64,000 bases of DNA from SIG575 sp045542485 (lineage in GTDB: Bacteria > Bacillota > Clostridia > Oscillospirales > Acutalibacteraceae). The number at the start of each line of letters is the position of its first letter. The first letter of the stretch is position 1. The DNA is taken from assembly GCA_045542485.1 (NCBI GenBank), contig JAZQLC010000008.1:12669-76668 (forward strand). The letters run 5' to 3'. The position numbers and the translations under genes are program-made. Under the pieces are notes generated by a model. The model did no database searches and had not been told where the DNA came from. It saw only the letters and a list, made by a program, of their open reading frames with translations. Shown piece by piece: positions 7,374-15,159 of the stretch.

Positions 7374-8462
7374 ATGAAAAATTTATATCCTCTTAAAACA
7401 AAACCTAACCGTTGCTGGAGATGTTATCTGGGCGGTAAACTCATTGATGTAATGCGAAATGAAAATTCACCCTCTGACGGTTATTTTCCTGAGGACTGGT
7501 TGGCAAGTACCGTTGTTGCAGTAAATCCCGACAGAGAGGGAAAACCTGAGTTTGAGGGACTGAGCACAGCAATCCTTGCAGACGGATGCGAAAGATATCT
7601 GCGCGATTTAATCGAAGAAGACCCTGAAGCTTACCTCGGAAAAAGTCACATAGAAAAATTCGGTACAAACCTTGGTGTTCTCGCAAAGTTCCTTGATTCT
7701 GCCGAAAAACTTCCCGTTCAGTGCCATCCCGACAAAAAAGCTGCGAAGGATTTCTTCAAGTCTGATTACGGCAAAACGGAAGCCTGGTTTATCCTTGACG
7801 GCAGAACCATCGACGGCGAAGAGCCTTACATTCTTATGGGCTTCAAGGAGGGCGTTACAAAAGAAAAATGGCGCGAACTTTTCGAGAAGCAGGATATCAG
7901 GGGTATGGACGAATGTATGCACAAAATCCGTGTAAAACCCGGTGATGTTTTCATCATTGAGGGCGGATGCCCCCACGCAATCGGCTCAGGCTGTCTTCTT
8001 CTGGAAATTCAGGAACCGACTGACTACACAATCAGTATGGAAAAATTCAACTCACAGGGCGAACCCAATCCCGAAGACCTTATCCATATGGGAATCGGCT
8101 ATGATAAAATGTTTGAGTGTTTCCACTACGACAACTTCACACCTGATGAGGTTCTTGAAAAATACAAGCTTCATCCCGAAATTGATGAAGAAAATGAAAA
8201 TTACAGAATTGTAACTCACATTTCATACGAAAGAACGCCTATTTTCTCACTTAAAAGACTTGATGTTTTCACCTCATACACAAGAAAAGAGGCAGAAAGG
8301 CCCTCTTCACTCTCCGTAATCGACGGCGAAGGCAAAATCAGATGGGACTCAGGAGAAATGAGCGTTGTAAAGGGCGACTGCATTTTCATCCCGAAAGAAA
8401 CAGTTTCATTCACCATTGAAGGTAATCTTTCTCTTATTGAATGTTTACCACCTCAGATATAA
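7374..8462 (+). CDS. Class I mannose-6-phosphate isomerase-like protein
   Basis: 362 residues, cupin-type. Motifs of class I phosphomannose isomerase are visible: the zinc-site QCHPD near residue 117, KTEAW near 135, GGCPHAIGSG near 200 and EIQEPTDYT near 213. The enzyme would interconvert mannose-6-phosphate and fructose-6-phosphate. The N-terminal part is less like ManA than the core, so a related sugar isomerase is possible. SD GAGGTG precedes ATG. It is followed after 13 nt by the sialidase-like gene and diverges from nagA, which suggests use of mannose, amino sugars and sialic acid from host glycans. Confidence 0.85.
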   Translation: MKNLYPLKTKPNRCWRCYLGGKLIDVMRNENSPSDGYFPEDWLASTVVAVNPDREGKPEFEGLSTAILADGCERYLRDLIEEDPEAYLGKSHIEKFGTNLGVLAKFLDSAEKLPVQCHPDKKAAKDFFKSDYGKTEAWFILDGRTIDGEEPYILMGFKEGVTKEKWRELFEKQDIRGMDECMHKIRVKPGDVFIIEGGCPHAIGSGCLLLEIQEPTDYTISMEKFNSQGEPNPEDLIHMGIGYDKMFECFHYDNFTPDEVLEKYKLHPEIDEENENYRIVTHISYERTPIFSLKRLDVFTSYTRKEAERPSSLSVIDGEGKIRWDSGEMSVVKGDCIFIPKETVSFTIEGNLSLIECLPPQI

Positions 8463-8475
8463 AGGAGATTTATTT

Positions 8476-9465
8476 ATGAAAGTTATAGCAAAAAAAGAAG
8501 TCATCAACAAAGCTGGTACTCCCACTGACAACTGCCACTCATCCACAGTTCTCCCCCTCGATAACGGCGAAATCCTCGCTTCGTGGTTCGGCGGAACAAA
8601 AGAAGGTAAGGACGATGTAAGAATTTTCGTCTGCAAGAGAACAAACGGCGTGTGGGGTGAGCCCGTAAGAATCGCAGTTGACGAGGAAACACCTCACTGG
8701 AATCCCGTTCTTTTTGAATTGAACGACGGACGAATTGCACTTTACTTCAAATACGGCAAATCAATCAATATTGTCTGGAAAACCTATGTATGCTATTCAT
8801 CAGACAACGGTAACACATGGACTACACCCGTAGAATTGGTTGAAGGTGATACAACAGGCGGCAGAGGCCCCGTTAAAAACAAACCCATCTACCTTGCCGA
8901 CGGAACACTTCTCGCTCCCGCTTCACACGAGCCTACAAAGGAAACCTGGAAAGCTTTCTGCGACATTTCTGAGGACAACGGAAAAACATGGGAAATGTCA
9001 CCTTATATCCCCACCGGTGAGGGCGACGATTTCATTCCTCTTATCCAGCCGACACTCTGGCAGGACGACAGCGGCGATGTTCATATGCTCCTTCGCTCTG
9101 CAAAGGAGAAAATTTTCAAAAGCGACTCCACAGACGGTGGCAGAACATGGTGCAAGGCTTATGACACAGGACTTCTCAACCCTAACAGCGGTATTGACCT
9201 TGTAAGAGACGGAGATGAGCTTTATCTGGTATACAACCCCACAAATAAAAACTGGGGCGACAGAACACCTCTTCTTCTTGCTGTTTCAAAGGATAACGGC
9301 AACAACTGGGAAACTGTTCTCACCCTTGAAGAAGCAGAAGTAGGCAGAGAAGAGGATGTTGAATATTCATATCCTGCAATCACTTCTCACGGCGGAAAGC
9401 TTCACATTACATACACTTACAACAGAGTAAGCATCGTTTATTGGGAAGTTACCATCGCTGATTAA
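8476..9465 (+). CDS. Sialidase-like BNR/Asp-box beta-propeller protein
   Basis: 329 residues from ATG 8476, placed after AAAGGAGA; an upstream in-frame ATG at 8416 would overlap the previous gene and lacks a site. There is no signal peptide, so the protein should be cytoplasmic. At least four Asp-box repeats (S-x-D-x-G-x-T-W type) are visible: SSDNGNTW, SEDNGKTW, STDGGRTW and SKDNGNNW. These mark the six-bladed propeller of exo-sialidases. A cytoplasmic location suggests it acts on imported oligosaccharides, or on a related sugar rather than sialic acid. The last 17 bp overlap the convergent membrane-protein gene. Confidence 0.8.
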   Translation: MKVIAKKEVINKAGTPTDNCHSSTVLPLDNGEILASWFGGTKEGKDDVRIFVCKRTNGVWGEPVRIAVDEETPHWNPVLFELNDGRIALYFKYGKSINIVWKTYVCYSSDNGNTWTTPVELVEGDTTGGRGPVKNKPIYLADGTLLAPASHEPTKETWKAFCDISEDNGKTWEMSPYIPTGEGDDFIPLIQPTLWQDDSGDVHMLLRSAKEKIFKSDSTDGGRTWCKAYDTGLLNPNSGIDLVRDGDELYLVYNPTNKNWGDRTPLLLAVSKDNGNNWETVLTLEEAEVGREEDVEYSYPAITSHGGKLHITYTYNRVSIVYWEVTIAD

Positions 9466-9862
9466 CTCTTGCAACTCCGCCAAGAGCACCGCCAAGCATC
9501 ATAACAAGAGCCATAATAACTGTTCTGATTCCAAGATTTCCGAAAAGAATCAGAAGAACGACACTTGTTATAACTATCAACGGCAGTGACATCAGAACAC
9601 CTGTCACAAGACCCTTTTCACGGCTTTTGCCCACCAACAGAAACGCTCCCGTAAAGGTTGCGATAAATGACGCTGACATTGTAAGTATGGTCTGCATAAT
9701 CTCTGTAAGTCCTGCTTTTGTCATAATGAGCGCCAGGATGAGAAGAACAGCAAAAAATAAAACAAGCGAAAGCAGACTTCCTTTCAGAACTTTTCTGAGA
9801 AAAATATTACCGGGATTTTTGTTTTCGGAAGACGATACTCTTCTCTTTCGTTTTTTTGGCAT
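9449..9862 (-). CDS. TIGR04086-type small membrane protein
   Basis: 137 residues. ATG 9862 is chosen over an in-frame start at 9883 because GGAGG lies 9 nt upstream. A basic N-terminus (PKKRKRR) is followed by about four hydrophobic helices with Gly-rich ends (LGGALGGVARV). Length, topology and its position directly after yajC fit the TIGR04086 family of clostridial membrane proteins, whose function is unknown. The C-terminal four codons are read from DNA that also encodes the end of the convergent sialidase-like gene. Its RBS sits in a palindromic hairpin. Confidence 0.75.
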   Translation of the reverse strand: MPKKRKRRVSSSENKNPGNIFLRKVLKGSLLSLVLFFAVLLILALIMTKAGLTEIMQTILTMSASFIATFTGAFLLVGKSREKGLVTGVLMSLPLIVITSVVLLILFGNLGIRTVIMALVMMLGGALGGVARVNQRW

Positions 9863-9871
9863 AAAAAAACA

Positions 9872-9897
9872 CCTCCATATCAATATTGATATGGAGG
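9872..9897 (-). terminator. Perfect 26-bp palindrome after yajC, 3' arm is the next gene's RBS
   Basis: A perfect palindrome with arms CCTCCATATCAAT and its complement, followed on the minus strand by TGTTTTTTT and then ATG 9862. It looks like the yajC terminator. The GGAGG in its 3' arm (9872-9876) is also the Shine-Dalgarno of the next gene, so read-through RNA would hide it. Confidence 0.75.
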
Positions 9898-9926
9898 ATT
9901 TTTCTTTGATATGCAGGAATTCCTGA

Positions 9927-10364
9927 TTAGTCTTCCTTCTTCTTGTTTTTTCTGTCTTTAGCTTCTTCGATTCTTGCCTGTTTAGCTTCTTCCTGAGCTT
10001 TCTTAGCAGCTTCTCTTTCAGCCTTGAGTTTTTCTGTTGCTGTGTTGTTTGTCTGAACAGCCCAACGCATAATTCTCATCTTAACTCTGTCTGCGCCTGT
10101 TTCGATGATAATAGAATCTTCTTTGATTGTTACGATTCTGCCCATAATACCACCGATTGTTGTGATTTCGTCACCAATCTGGAGGTTTTCACGGAGCTGC
10201 TGTTCTTCCTTCTGTCTCTTCTTCTGAGGTCTGATTGATGTGAAATACATAAGAACAAAAAGACCACCCATAAGAAGGAGCATGGGAAGCATTGACTGTT
10301 TGCCGCCCTCGCCTGAAGATGAGCCGCCAAAATTAAAAAGGCTGCTGAGTACATTATAAACCAT
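9927..10364 (-). CDS. yajC: Preprotein translocase subunit YajC
   Basis: 145 residues from ATG 10364, after AAAGGAAAA; the longer frame to 10472 has no ribosome site. One membrane helix lies at about residues 28-45 (LLLMGGLFVLMYF), followed by the family motif IRPQKKRQKE and the GDEITTIGGIMGRIV beta-rich block, then a charged Lys/Glu/Ala-rich tail. YajC accompanies SecDF at the Sec translocon. The C-terminal tail is longer than usual and probably helical. It is followed by the TIGR04086-type gene, a common clostridial pairing. Confidence 0.93.
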   Translation of the reverse strand: MVYNVLSSLFNFGGSSSGEGGKQSMLPMLLLMGGLFVLMYFTSIRPQKKRQKEEQQLRENLQIGDEITTIGGIMGRIVTIKEDSIIIETGADRVKMRIMRWAVQTNNTATEKLKAEREAAKKAQEEAKQARIEEAKDRKNKKKED

Positions 10365-10461
10365 TTCTATTTTCCTTTCTTTTCCAAAGTGTACTATGAT
10401 AGTATAAACGAAAACCAAAATATAATCAAGTCTTTTTTGAAAATTAACAAAATATGCAAAA

Positions 10462-10493
10462 AAATACGGCAATTCTGAAGAACTGCCGTATTT
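10462..10493 (-). terminator. Terminator of the lipoprotein gene
   Basis: 14-bp stem with a TTCA loop (10462-10475 with 10480-10493, G-U pair included), followed on the minus strand by a T-run. It lies 22 bp past the lipoprotein stop. Confidence 0.85.
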
Positions 10494-10514
10494 ACTGCTT
10501 TTACGGTTATTTAC

Positions 10515-11429
10515 TTACCAAACGATTGTGTAAGTGAACTTTGTTGCAAAGGGAAGGCTTGTAGCCATCTTATCAAAGTTGATTGTCCAGTGAGCATCGT
10601 AAACTGCTGTAAGAACGTGACCTGTTGCTGCATCAACAGTGATAACTGCTGAGCCTGAGGGATAGTTCATTGTTACATCACCTGTGATACCCTTAGCGAT
10701 ACCGGGGATGTTTTCATTGATTGTAGCAGGGAGAACAACGCTGAACACTTTGGGGTTGTGACCCTGACCGTGCTTAACATTAGCTGTTTTAGCGTCATCT
10801 TTTGTTACGATTTTAATTGTGTAAACGCCGTCTTTTTCTGTGCATGTAGCAGACTTAACGTCAGCAGCTGTAAGCTTACTTGCCCATGATTCGTTTTCAA
10901 CGGGATAGTTTTTCTTGATGTCTGCACCTGAGTATGTAGCTGCGCCTGTGCTGTTTGACTGGAGCATACCGTCAAGCCATTCGTCGCCACCGAGCATCTT
11001 GTAGATACCGCTCAGACCTTCGCCGATCTTTGTGGGAGATGCAAGATAGTTAACGATTGAGTGCTGCTTAACTGATTTTGCGCCTGTCTTAACGCCGTTT
11101 ACGGCCTTGTTGAAATATTCAACAACTTCTGCTGTTGTTTCGGGTTTCTTTGATGTGTTCTGTTTCTTTGTTGTTTTTTCTTCGTCAGTAACTTTTTCTG
11201 TTTCTTCTTCACCCTCGTCATCAGTAGCTTCTTCTGTTGCTTCTTCAGTTTCGTTTTCTGCTGTGGGTGTGTCTGCTTCTTCTGTTACTTCTTCGCCTTC
11301 ACCGTTTACGGGTGCTTCTGTTGTAACTTCGGGGTTTGTTGTTGATTCTTCTCCGTCACCGTTACCGCCACATGCTGCAAAGCATACAAGCATAATAACA
11401 GCCATAAGAAGTGCGAGTATTTTTTTCAT
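10515..11429 (-). CDS. Secreted lipoprotein with Thr/Glu-rich linker, function unknown
   Basis: 304 residues. ATG 11429 follows GGAGGAA. The start is a lipoprotein signal peptide (MKKILALLMAVIML) with lipobox FAAC near residue 20, so the mature protein should be anchored to the outer face of the membrane. Residues 25-95 are a low-complexity Thr/Glu/Asp spacer. The remaining ~200 residues form a folded domain rich in Val/Thr/Lys strands that I do not recognise. It has its own consensus promoter and terminator, so it is a single-gene transcript. Confidence 0.85.
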   Translation of the reverse strand: MKKILALLMAVIMLVCFAACGGNGDGEESTTNPEVTTEAPVNGEGEEVTEEADTPTAENETEEATEEATDDEGEEETEKVTDEEKTTKKQNTSKKPETTAEVVEYFNKAVNGVKTGAKSVKQHSIVNYLASPTKIGEGLSGIYKMLGGDEWLDGMLQSNSTGAATYSGADIKKNYPVENESWASKLTAADVKSATCTEKDGVYTIKIVTKDDAKTANVKHGQGHNPKVFSVVLPATINENIPGIAKGITGDVTMNYPSGSAVITVDAATGHVLTAVYDAHWTINFDKMATSLPFATKFTYTIVW

Positions 11430-11472
11430 AGTAAATTCCTCCACTGAAATTTTTGCAGTCTAATGCTCATAC

Positions 11473-11501
11473 ATTATAACTCTATTTTAAAAAAATATCA
11501 A
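11473..11501 (-). promoter_or_regulatory. Promoter of the lipoprotein gene
   Basis: On the minus strand: TTGATA (11496-11501), 17-nt spacer, TATAAT (11473-11478). Confidence 0.7.
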
Positions 11502-11574
11502 GTCTATTTTTATACTTTGATAAAAATTTAATAATTTACCTTTATGCCTTGACAACAAGCATAATATCAAGCGT

Positions 11575-11604
11575 AAAAAATTATCCTCCTGAATTACAGG
11601 AGGA
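11575..11604 (-). terminator. Terminator of ddh
   Basis: Minus strand: TCCTCCTG stem with a 5-nt loop and its complement (11584-11604), then ATAA and T6 (11575-11580). It lies 19 bp past the ddh stop. Confidence 0.85.
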
Positions 11605-11622
11605 CTTTTTATTTGATGAGCA

Positions 11623-12600
11623 TTAAAGAAGATGTGCAATAATTTCTTCGTGCGATGCCGGTGACAAATCAGCGGGAGCAATATCAAACACGGTTTTACA
11701 GCCGGTTTCACCTTTCTTATTAAGCTTATAAACTGCTCTTGCATACGCTACAAGTACACTTGCTGTAAACTCAGGGTTGGAATCAAGATTCAGCTTGTAT
11801 TCGATAACGTGTTTGTTTTCGCCGTCGAGACCTGTAACACCGGTACGGATAACTGAACCGCCGTGAGGAATTCCTTTGTGGTCACGGTCAAGTTCTTCCT
11901 GAGAAATGAAGTTCACTGTTGTATCGTAATCAGAAAAATATTTGGGCATTGTCTTGATTTCGTTTTCAATGCGTGTTAAATCCGCACCCTCTTCTGCAAC
12001 AACATAGCAGAGTCTTGTGTGTTTTTCTCTTGTTGTAAGCTCAGGATTTTCACCGTTTCTTACTCTTTCCATAGCCTCTTCAACAGGACAGGTATACTGT
12101 CTCGCATCAATGACGCCTTCAATTCTTCTGATTGCATCTGAATGTCCCTGACTTACACCCTTGCCCCAGAAGGTATAATCCTTACCCTCGGGAAGGATAC
12201 AATTTGCATAGAGTCTGTTAAGTGAAAACATACCCGGGTCCCAACCCACAGAAATCGCTGCTGTTTTTCCGTTTTCCTTTGCAGCCTTGTCCACTCTTGC
12301 AAAATGAACAGGAATGTCTGCGTGGGTATCAAAGGAATCTATAACATTGAAGTTCTTTGCAAGTGCAGGTGTCATCTCAGGAAGGTCTGTTGCACTGCCT
12401 CCACAGATAATAAGCACGTCAATTTCTTCCTTATATTTCTCGATTTCGTCAGCAGCGTATGCCTTTATACCTGTAACAGTCTTAAGAGAATCAGGATTTC
12501 TTCTTGTGAAAACACCGAAAAGCTCCATATCATCATTCTGACGGACTGCCTTTTCTACTCCTTTGCCCAGATTACCGTAACCGTAAATTGCTATTTTCAT
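11623..12600 (-). CDS. ddh: meso-Diaminopimelate dehydrogenase
   Basis: 325 residues. It makes meso-diaminopimelate directly from tetrahydrodipicolinate with NADPH and ammonia, giving a one-step route to peptidoglycan and lysine precursor. The N-terminus is a Rossmann fold (IAIYGYGNLGKGVE). Family blocks include VIDSFDTHADIP, the GWDPGMFSLNRL segment near residue 145, WGKGVSQGHSDAIRRI, and HGGSVIR. Length is typical (about 326). SD GAAGAGG precedes ATG. It has its own promoter and terminator. The wall-synthesis use fits a Gram-positive with A1-gamma-type peptidoglycan. Confidence 0.95.
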   Translation of the reverse strand: MKIAIYGYGNLGKGVEKAVRQNDDMELFGVFTRRNPDSLKTVTGIKAYAADEIEKYKEEIDVLIICGGSATDLPEMTPALAKNFNVIDSFDTHADIPVHFARVDKAAKENGKTAAISVGWDPGMFSLNRLYANCILPEGKDYTFWGKGVSQGHSDAIRRIEGVIDARQYTCPVEEAMERVRNGENPELTTREKHTRLCYVVAEEGADLTRIENEIKTMPKYFSDYDTTVNFISQEELDRDHKGIPHGGSVIRTGVTGLDGENKHVIEYKLNLDSNPEFTASVLVAYARAVYKLNKKGETGCKTVFDIAPADLSPASHEEIIAHLL

Positions 12601-12633
12601 ATTTTTCGCCTCTTCGATTTTTTAATATTCTAT

Positions 12634-12661
12634 ATTATACTCCGATAAACCTAAATTGCAA
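12634..12661 (-). promoter_or_regulatory. Promoter of ddh
   Basis: Minus strand: TTGCAA (12656-12661), 16-nt spacer, TATAAT (12634-12639). Confidence 0.6.
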
Positions 12662-12667
12662 GATTTT

Positions 12668-13255
12668 TTACACATTTTTCATTCCGCCGAGAAATAATTT
12701 CATAGTTTTCTGTGAATATTCCTTCAGCGGATACTCTCCGTGATTAAGACACCAATCATACAGTAACGCTCTTTCACTCATAGCGTAAAGTCTGACAATT
12801 TCAGAAACCGTGTACTCCTTTGAGATTTCTCCTCGCACCTGACCTTCAGTAACAATCTTCTTGAGAAGCTTGTAATAATATCTGTTATGGTCAAGAAGAT
12901 GACTCTGACCTCTCGTTGTGAGCTGTGTTGAATAAAGACGGGTAAGCAGGTCAATGTCTATACTGCTCTCAACCATTTCAAAAAGTTCTGCATTAAGATA
13001 GAAAAGAAAATCCAGTCTGTTTGTTTCTTCGCCAAGACCTTTTGCGAGTTCTTCGTATTTTTCGTCAAAGAGATATGCAAGAGAGCCGAGAAGAGCATCC
13101 TTGCCGTCAAAGTAATGGTAAAAAGAGCCTTTTGATGTGCCCGACTCCCATATGATTTCTTCAACGGTAGTATTATCATATCCCTGCTCATAAAAAAGCT
13201 TCCAGGCTGCAGTGACGATTTTACTTTTCGTGTTTCTGTTCATCTTTCTGCCCAT
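12668..13255 (-). CDS. TetR/AcrR-family transcriptional regulator
   Basis: 195 residues. The N-terminal TetR DNA-binding domain is clear: IVTAAWKLFYEQGYDNTTVEEI, then the recognition helix region SGTSKGSFYHYFDGKDAL (residues 39-56). The C-terminal ligand-binding domain is divergent, so the effector is unknown. It diverges from recA, which is unlikely to be its target, and has its own promoter. The start is either ATG 13255 or the in-frame ATG four codons later. No efflux or transporter gene is adjacent to suggest a regulon. Confidence 0.9.
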   Translation of the reverse strand: MGRKMNRNTKSKIVTAAWKLFYEQGYDNTTVEEIIWESGTSKGSFYHYFDGKDALLGSLAYLFDEKYEELAKGLGEETNRLDFLFYLNAELFEMVESSIDIDLLTRLYSTQLTTRGQSHLLDHNRYYYKLLKKIVTEGQVRGEISKEYTVSEIVRLYAMSERALLYDWCLNHGEYPLKEYSQKTMKLFLGGMKNV

Positions 13256-13282
13256 AACTTACCAATCCTTTCAGATGTACTT

Positions 13283-13311
13283 ATTCTACCATAAATGAAT
13301 ACAAATTTCAA
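13283..13311 (-). promoter_or_regulatory. Promoter of the TetR-family gene
   Basis: Minus strand: TTGAAA (13306-13311), 17-nt spacer, TAGAAT (13283-13288). Confidence 0.6.
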
Positions 13312-13355
13312 TTGTCCCATTATTTGGACTTTGTTCAATATTTTAAAAATAACTA

Positions 13356-13384
13356 TTGATTTTTTTCAATGGTTAATGTATAAT
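13356..13384 (+). promoter_or_regulatory. recA promoter
   Basis: TTGATT (13356-13361), 17-nt spacer, TATAAT (13379-13384), about 10 nt before the LexA-type box. Confidence 0.8.
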
Positions 13385-13393
13385 AATCTCAAT

Positions 13394-13406
13394 CGAACAT
13401 TTGTAC
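13394..13406 (+). promoter_or_regulatory. LexA/DinR-type SOS box in front of recA
   Basis: CGAACATTTGTAC matches the Gram-positive SOS operator CGAAC-N4-GTTC with one mismatch. It sits just after the -10, where LexA binding would block initiation. LexA itself is not in the window. Confidence 0.7.
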
Positions 13407-13426
13407 ACCAAACGGAGGAATAAAAA

Positions 13427-14530
13427 ATGGCTGATAAACAAAAAGCTCTCGAAACGGCTCTGCTTCAGATTGAAAAACAGTACGGTAAAGGTGCCGTTAT
13501 GCGACTGGGACAGAGTGCAAATGCAAACATTGAGGCTATCTCAACAGGTTCAATCTCTCTGGATGCCGCAACAGGTATCGGCGGACTTCCCAAGGGCAGA
13601 ATTATAGAAATTTACGGCCCCGAATCTTCTGGTAAAACAACTCTTGCTCTTCACGTTGTTGCAGAAGCACAGAAAGCAGGAGGCGAAGCAGCATTCATCG
13701 ACGCTGAACACGCTCTCGACGCTGTTTACGCTAAAAATCTGGGTGTAGATATTGACTCTCTTCTTGTTTCACAGCCCGACAGCGGTGAACAGGCTCTTGA
13801 AATCACAGAGGCTCTTGTTCGCTCAGGCGCAATTGATGTTATAGTTGTGGACTCTGTTGCAGCCCTCGTTCCCCGTGCAGAAATTGACGGCGAAATGGGT
13901 GATTCTCATGTTGGTCTTCACGCAAGACTTATGTCACAGGCACTGAGAAAACTCGCTCCCGCCGTTGCAAAATCAAACACAGTAATCGTTTTCATCAACC
14001 AGCTTCGTGAAAAAGTAGGCGTTGTTTACGGCAACCCCGAGGTTACAACAGGTGGCCGTGCTCTTAAATTCTACGCATCAATCCGTATGGAAGTGCGTAA
14101 AGTAGAACAGCTCAAGGCTGCTGGAAACGAAATCATCGGTAACAGAACAAGAGTCAAAATTGTCAAGAACAAAGTGGCTCCTCCTTTCACAACTGCAGAA
14201 TTTGATATTATGTACGGCAAAGGTATTTCAAAGTGCGGCGAAATCCTTGATATGGCTGTTGAAATGGGTATTGTCAAAAAGAGCGGCGCGTGGTTCTCCT
14301 ACGGTGAGAGCCGTCTCGGTCAGGGCAGAGACAATGTGAAAGATTACATTGAGAAAACTCCCGAATTCGCAAAAGAGCTGGAAGACCTTATCAAGGCAAA
14401 GAAACGCGAAGTTGCTGAGGCAGAAGAAAAGTCAGTGAAAATTGTTGACAAAAAAGATCCCGTAACCAAATCAATCACCAAGGAAAAGGCAAGAGCTGCC
14501 ATCGACATCCTTGTTGAAGATGACGACTGA
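13427..14530 (+). CDS. recA: Recombinase RecA
   Basis: 367 residues. RecA forms ATP-dependent filaments on single-stranded DNA, carries out strand exchange and stimulates LexA self-cleavage. Visible are the Walker A GPESSGKTT near residue 65, Walker B VIVVDSVAAL near 140, loop 1 with GEMGDSHVG, the NQLREKVGV block, and the C-terminal domain ending in an acidic tail (VEDDD). SD CGGAGG precedes ATG. It overlaps recX by one base (TGATG), so the two are translationally coupled. The promoter carries a LexA-type box. Confidence 0.99.
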   Translation: MADKQKALETALLQIEKQYGKGAVMRLGQSANANIEAISTGSISLDAATGIGGLPKGRIIEIYGPESSGKTTLALHVVAEAQKAGGEAAFIDAEHALDAVYAKNLGVDIDSLLVSQPDSGEQALEITEALVRSGAIDVIVVDSVAALVPRAEIDGEMGDSHVGLHARLMSQALRKLAPAVAKSNTVIVFINQLREKVGVVYGNPEVTTGGRALKFYASIRMEVRKVEQLKAAGNEIIGNRTRVKIVKNKVAPPFTTAEFDIMYGKGISKCGEILDMAVEMGIVKKSGAWFSYGESRLGQGRDNVKDYIEKTPEFAKELEDLIKAKKREVAEAEEKSVKIVDKKDPVTKSITKEKARAAIDILVEDDD

Positions 14531-15150
14531 TGAAAATCACCACAAAAAACGGCAGAAACAATAAGATACACATCTTTATTGATGAGGAGTATTCCCTGAC
14601 AGTAGACAGCGAATACTGGTATACTTCAGAATGGTGCCGTGTGAAAGAAACAGACGAAGAAGGTCTTGAAAAGCTTCGCGACGACATTGAAATGAGAAGA
14701 GCGTGGCTCAGTGCCCTTGACCTTATCTCGATGAGAAGTCACTCGAAGAAAGAGCTTATTCAGAAACTTCGCCGTAAATATTCACAAAATACAGCCGAGG
14801 CTGTCGCCGAAAAAGCGTCAGCACTCGGCTTAATTGACGATGAGGCTTTTGCGGAAATGTATGCAAAAGAGCTGATCGAAAGAAAAAAATATGGTATCGG
14901 CCGTGTAAAAAACGAACTCAGACTCAAAGGTATTTCTTCCCATATAATAGAAAGTGTCCTTTTATCTCTTGACATTGACGGGAAAGAAAGTATAATTAGT
15001 TTAGTGGAAAGAAAATATTCACACAAACTGGCTGACGAAAAGGGCAGAAGACAGGTAATTGCCGCTTTGCAGAGGAGAGGTTTTTCATATGCAGACATCA
15101 GAGCTGCTCTCTCCGAGTTTGATGCCACTGAAGAATTTGACGAATGGTGA
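14530..15150 (+). CDS. recX: Recombination regulator RecX
   Basis: 206 residues made of three-helix RecX repeats: SKKELIQKLRRKY (residues 77-89), DDEAFAEMYAKELIERKKYGIGRVKNELR (about 106-134), and RRQVIAALQRRGFSYADIRAAL near the C-terminus. RecX binds RecA filaments and limits their activity. The N-terminal ~55 residues (starting MKITTKNGRNNKIHIFID) are the usual clostridial extension. It overlaps the recA stop by one base, a conserved arrangement, so expression is coupled to the SOS response. Confidence 0.95.
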   Translation: MKITTKNGRNNKIHIFIDEEYSLTVDSEYWYTSEWCRVKETDEEGLEKLRDDIEMRRAWLSALDLISMRSHSKKELIQKLRRKYSQNTAEAVAEKASALGLIDDEAFAEMYAKELIERKKYGIGRVKNELRLKGISSHIIESVLLSLDIDGKESIISLVERKYSHKLADEKGRRQVIAALQRRGFSYADIRAALSEFDATEEFDEW

Positions 15151-15159
15151 GGAGACTTT

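Noticed and set aside
9872..9897. Perfect palindrome as a transposon end or operator
   Set aside because: Position right after yajC and the following T7 run fit a terminator; no second copy nearby.
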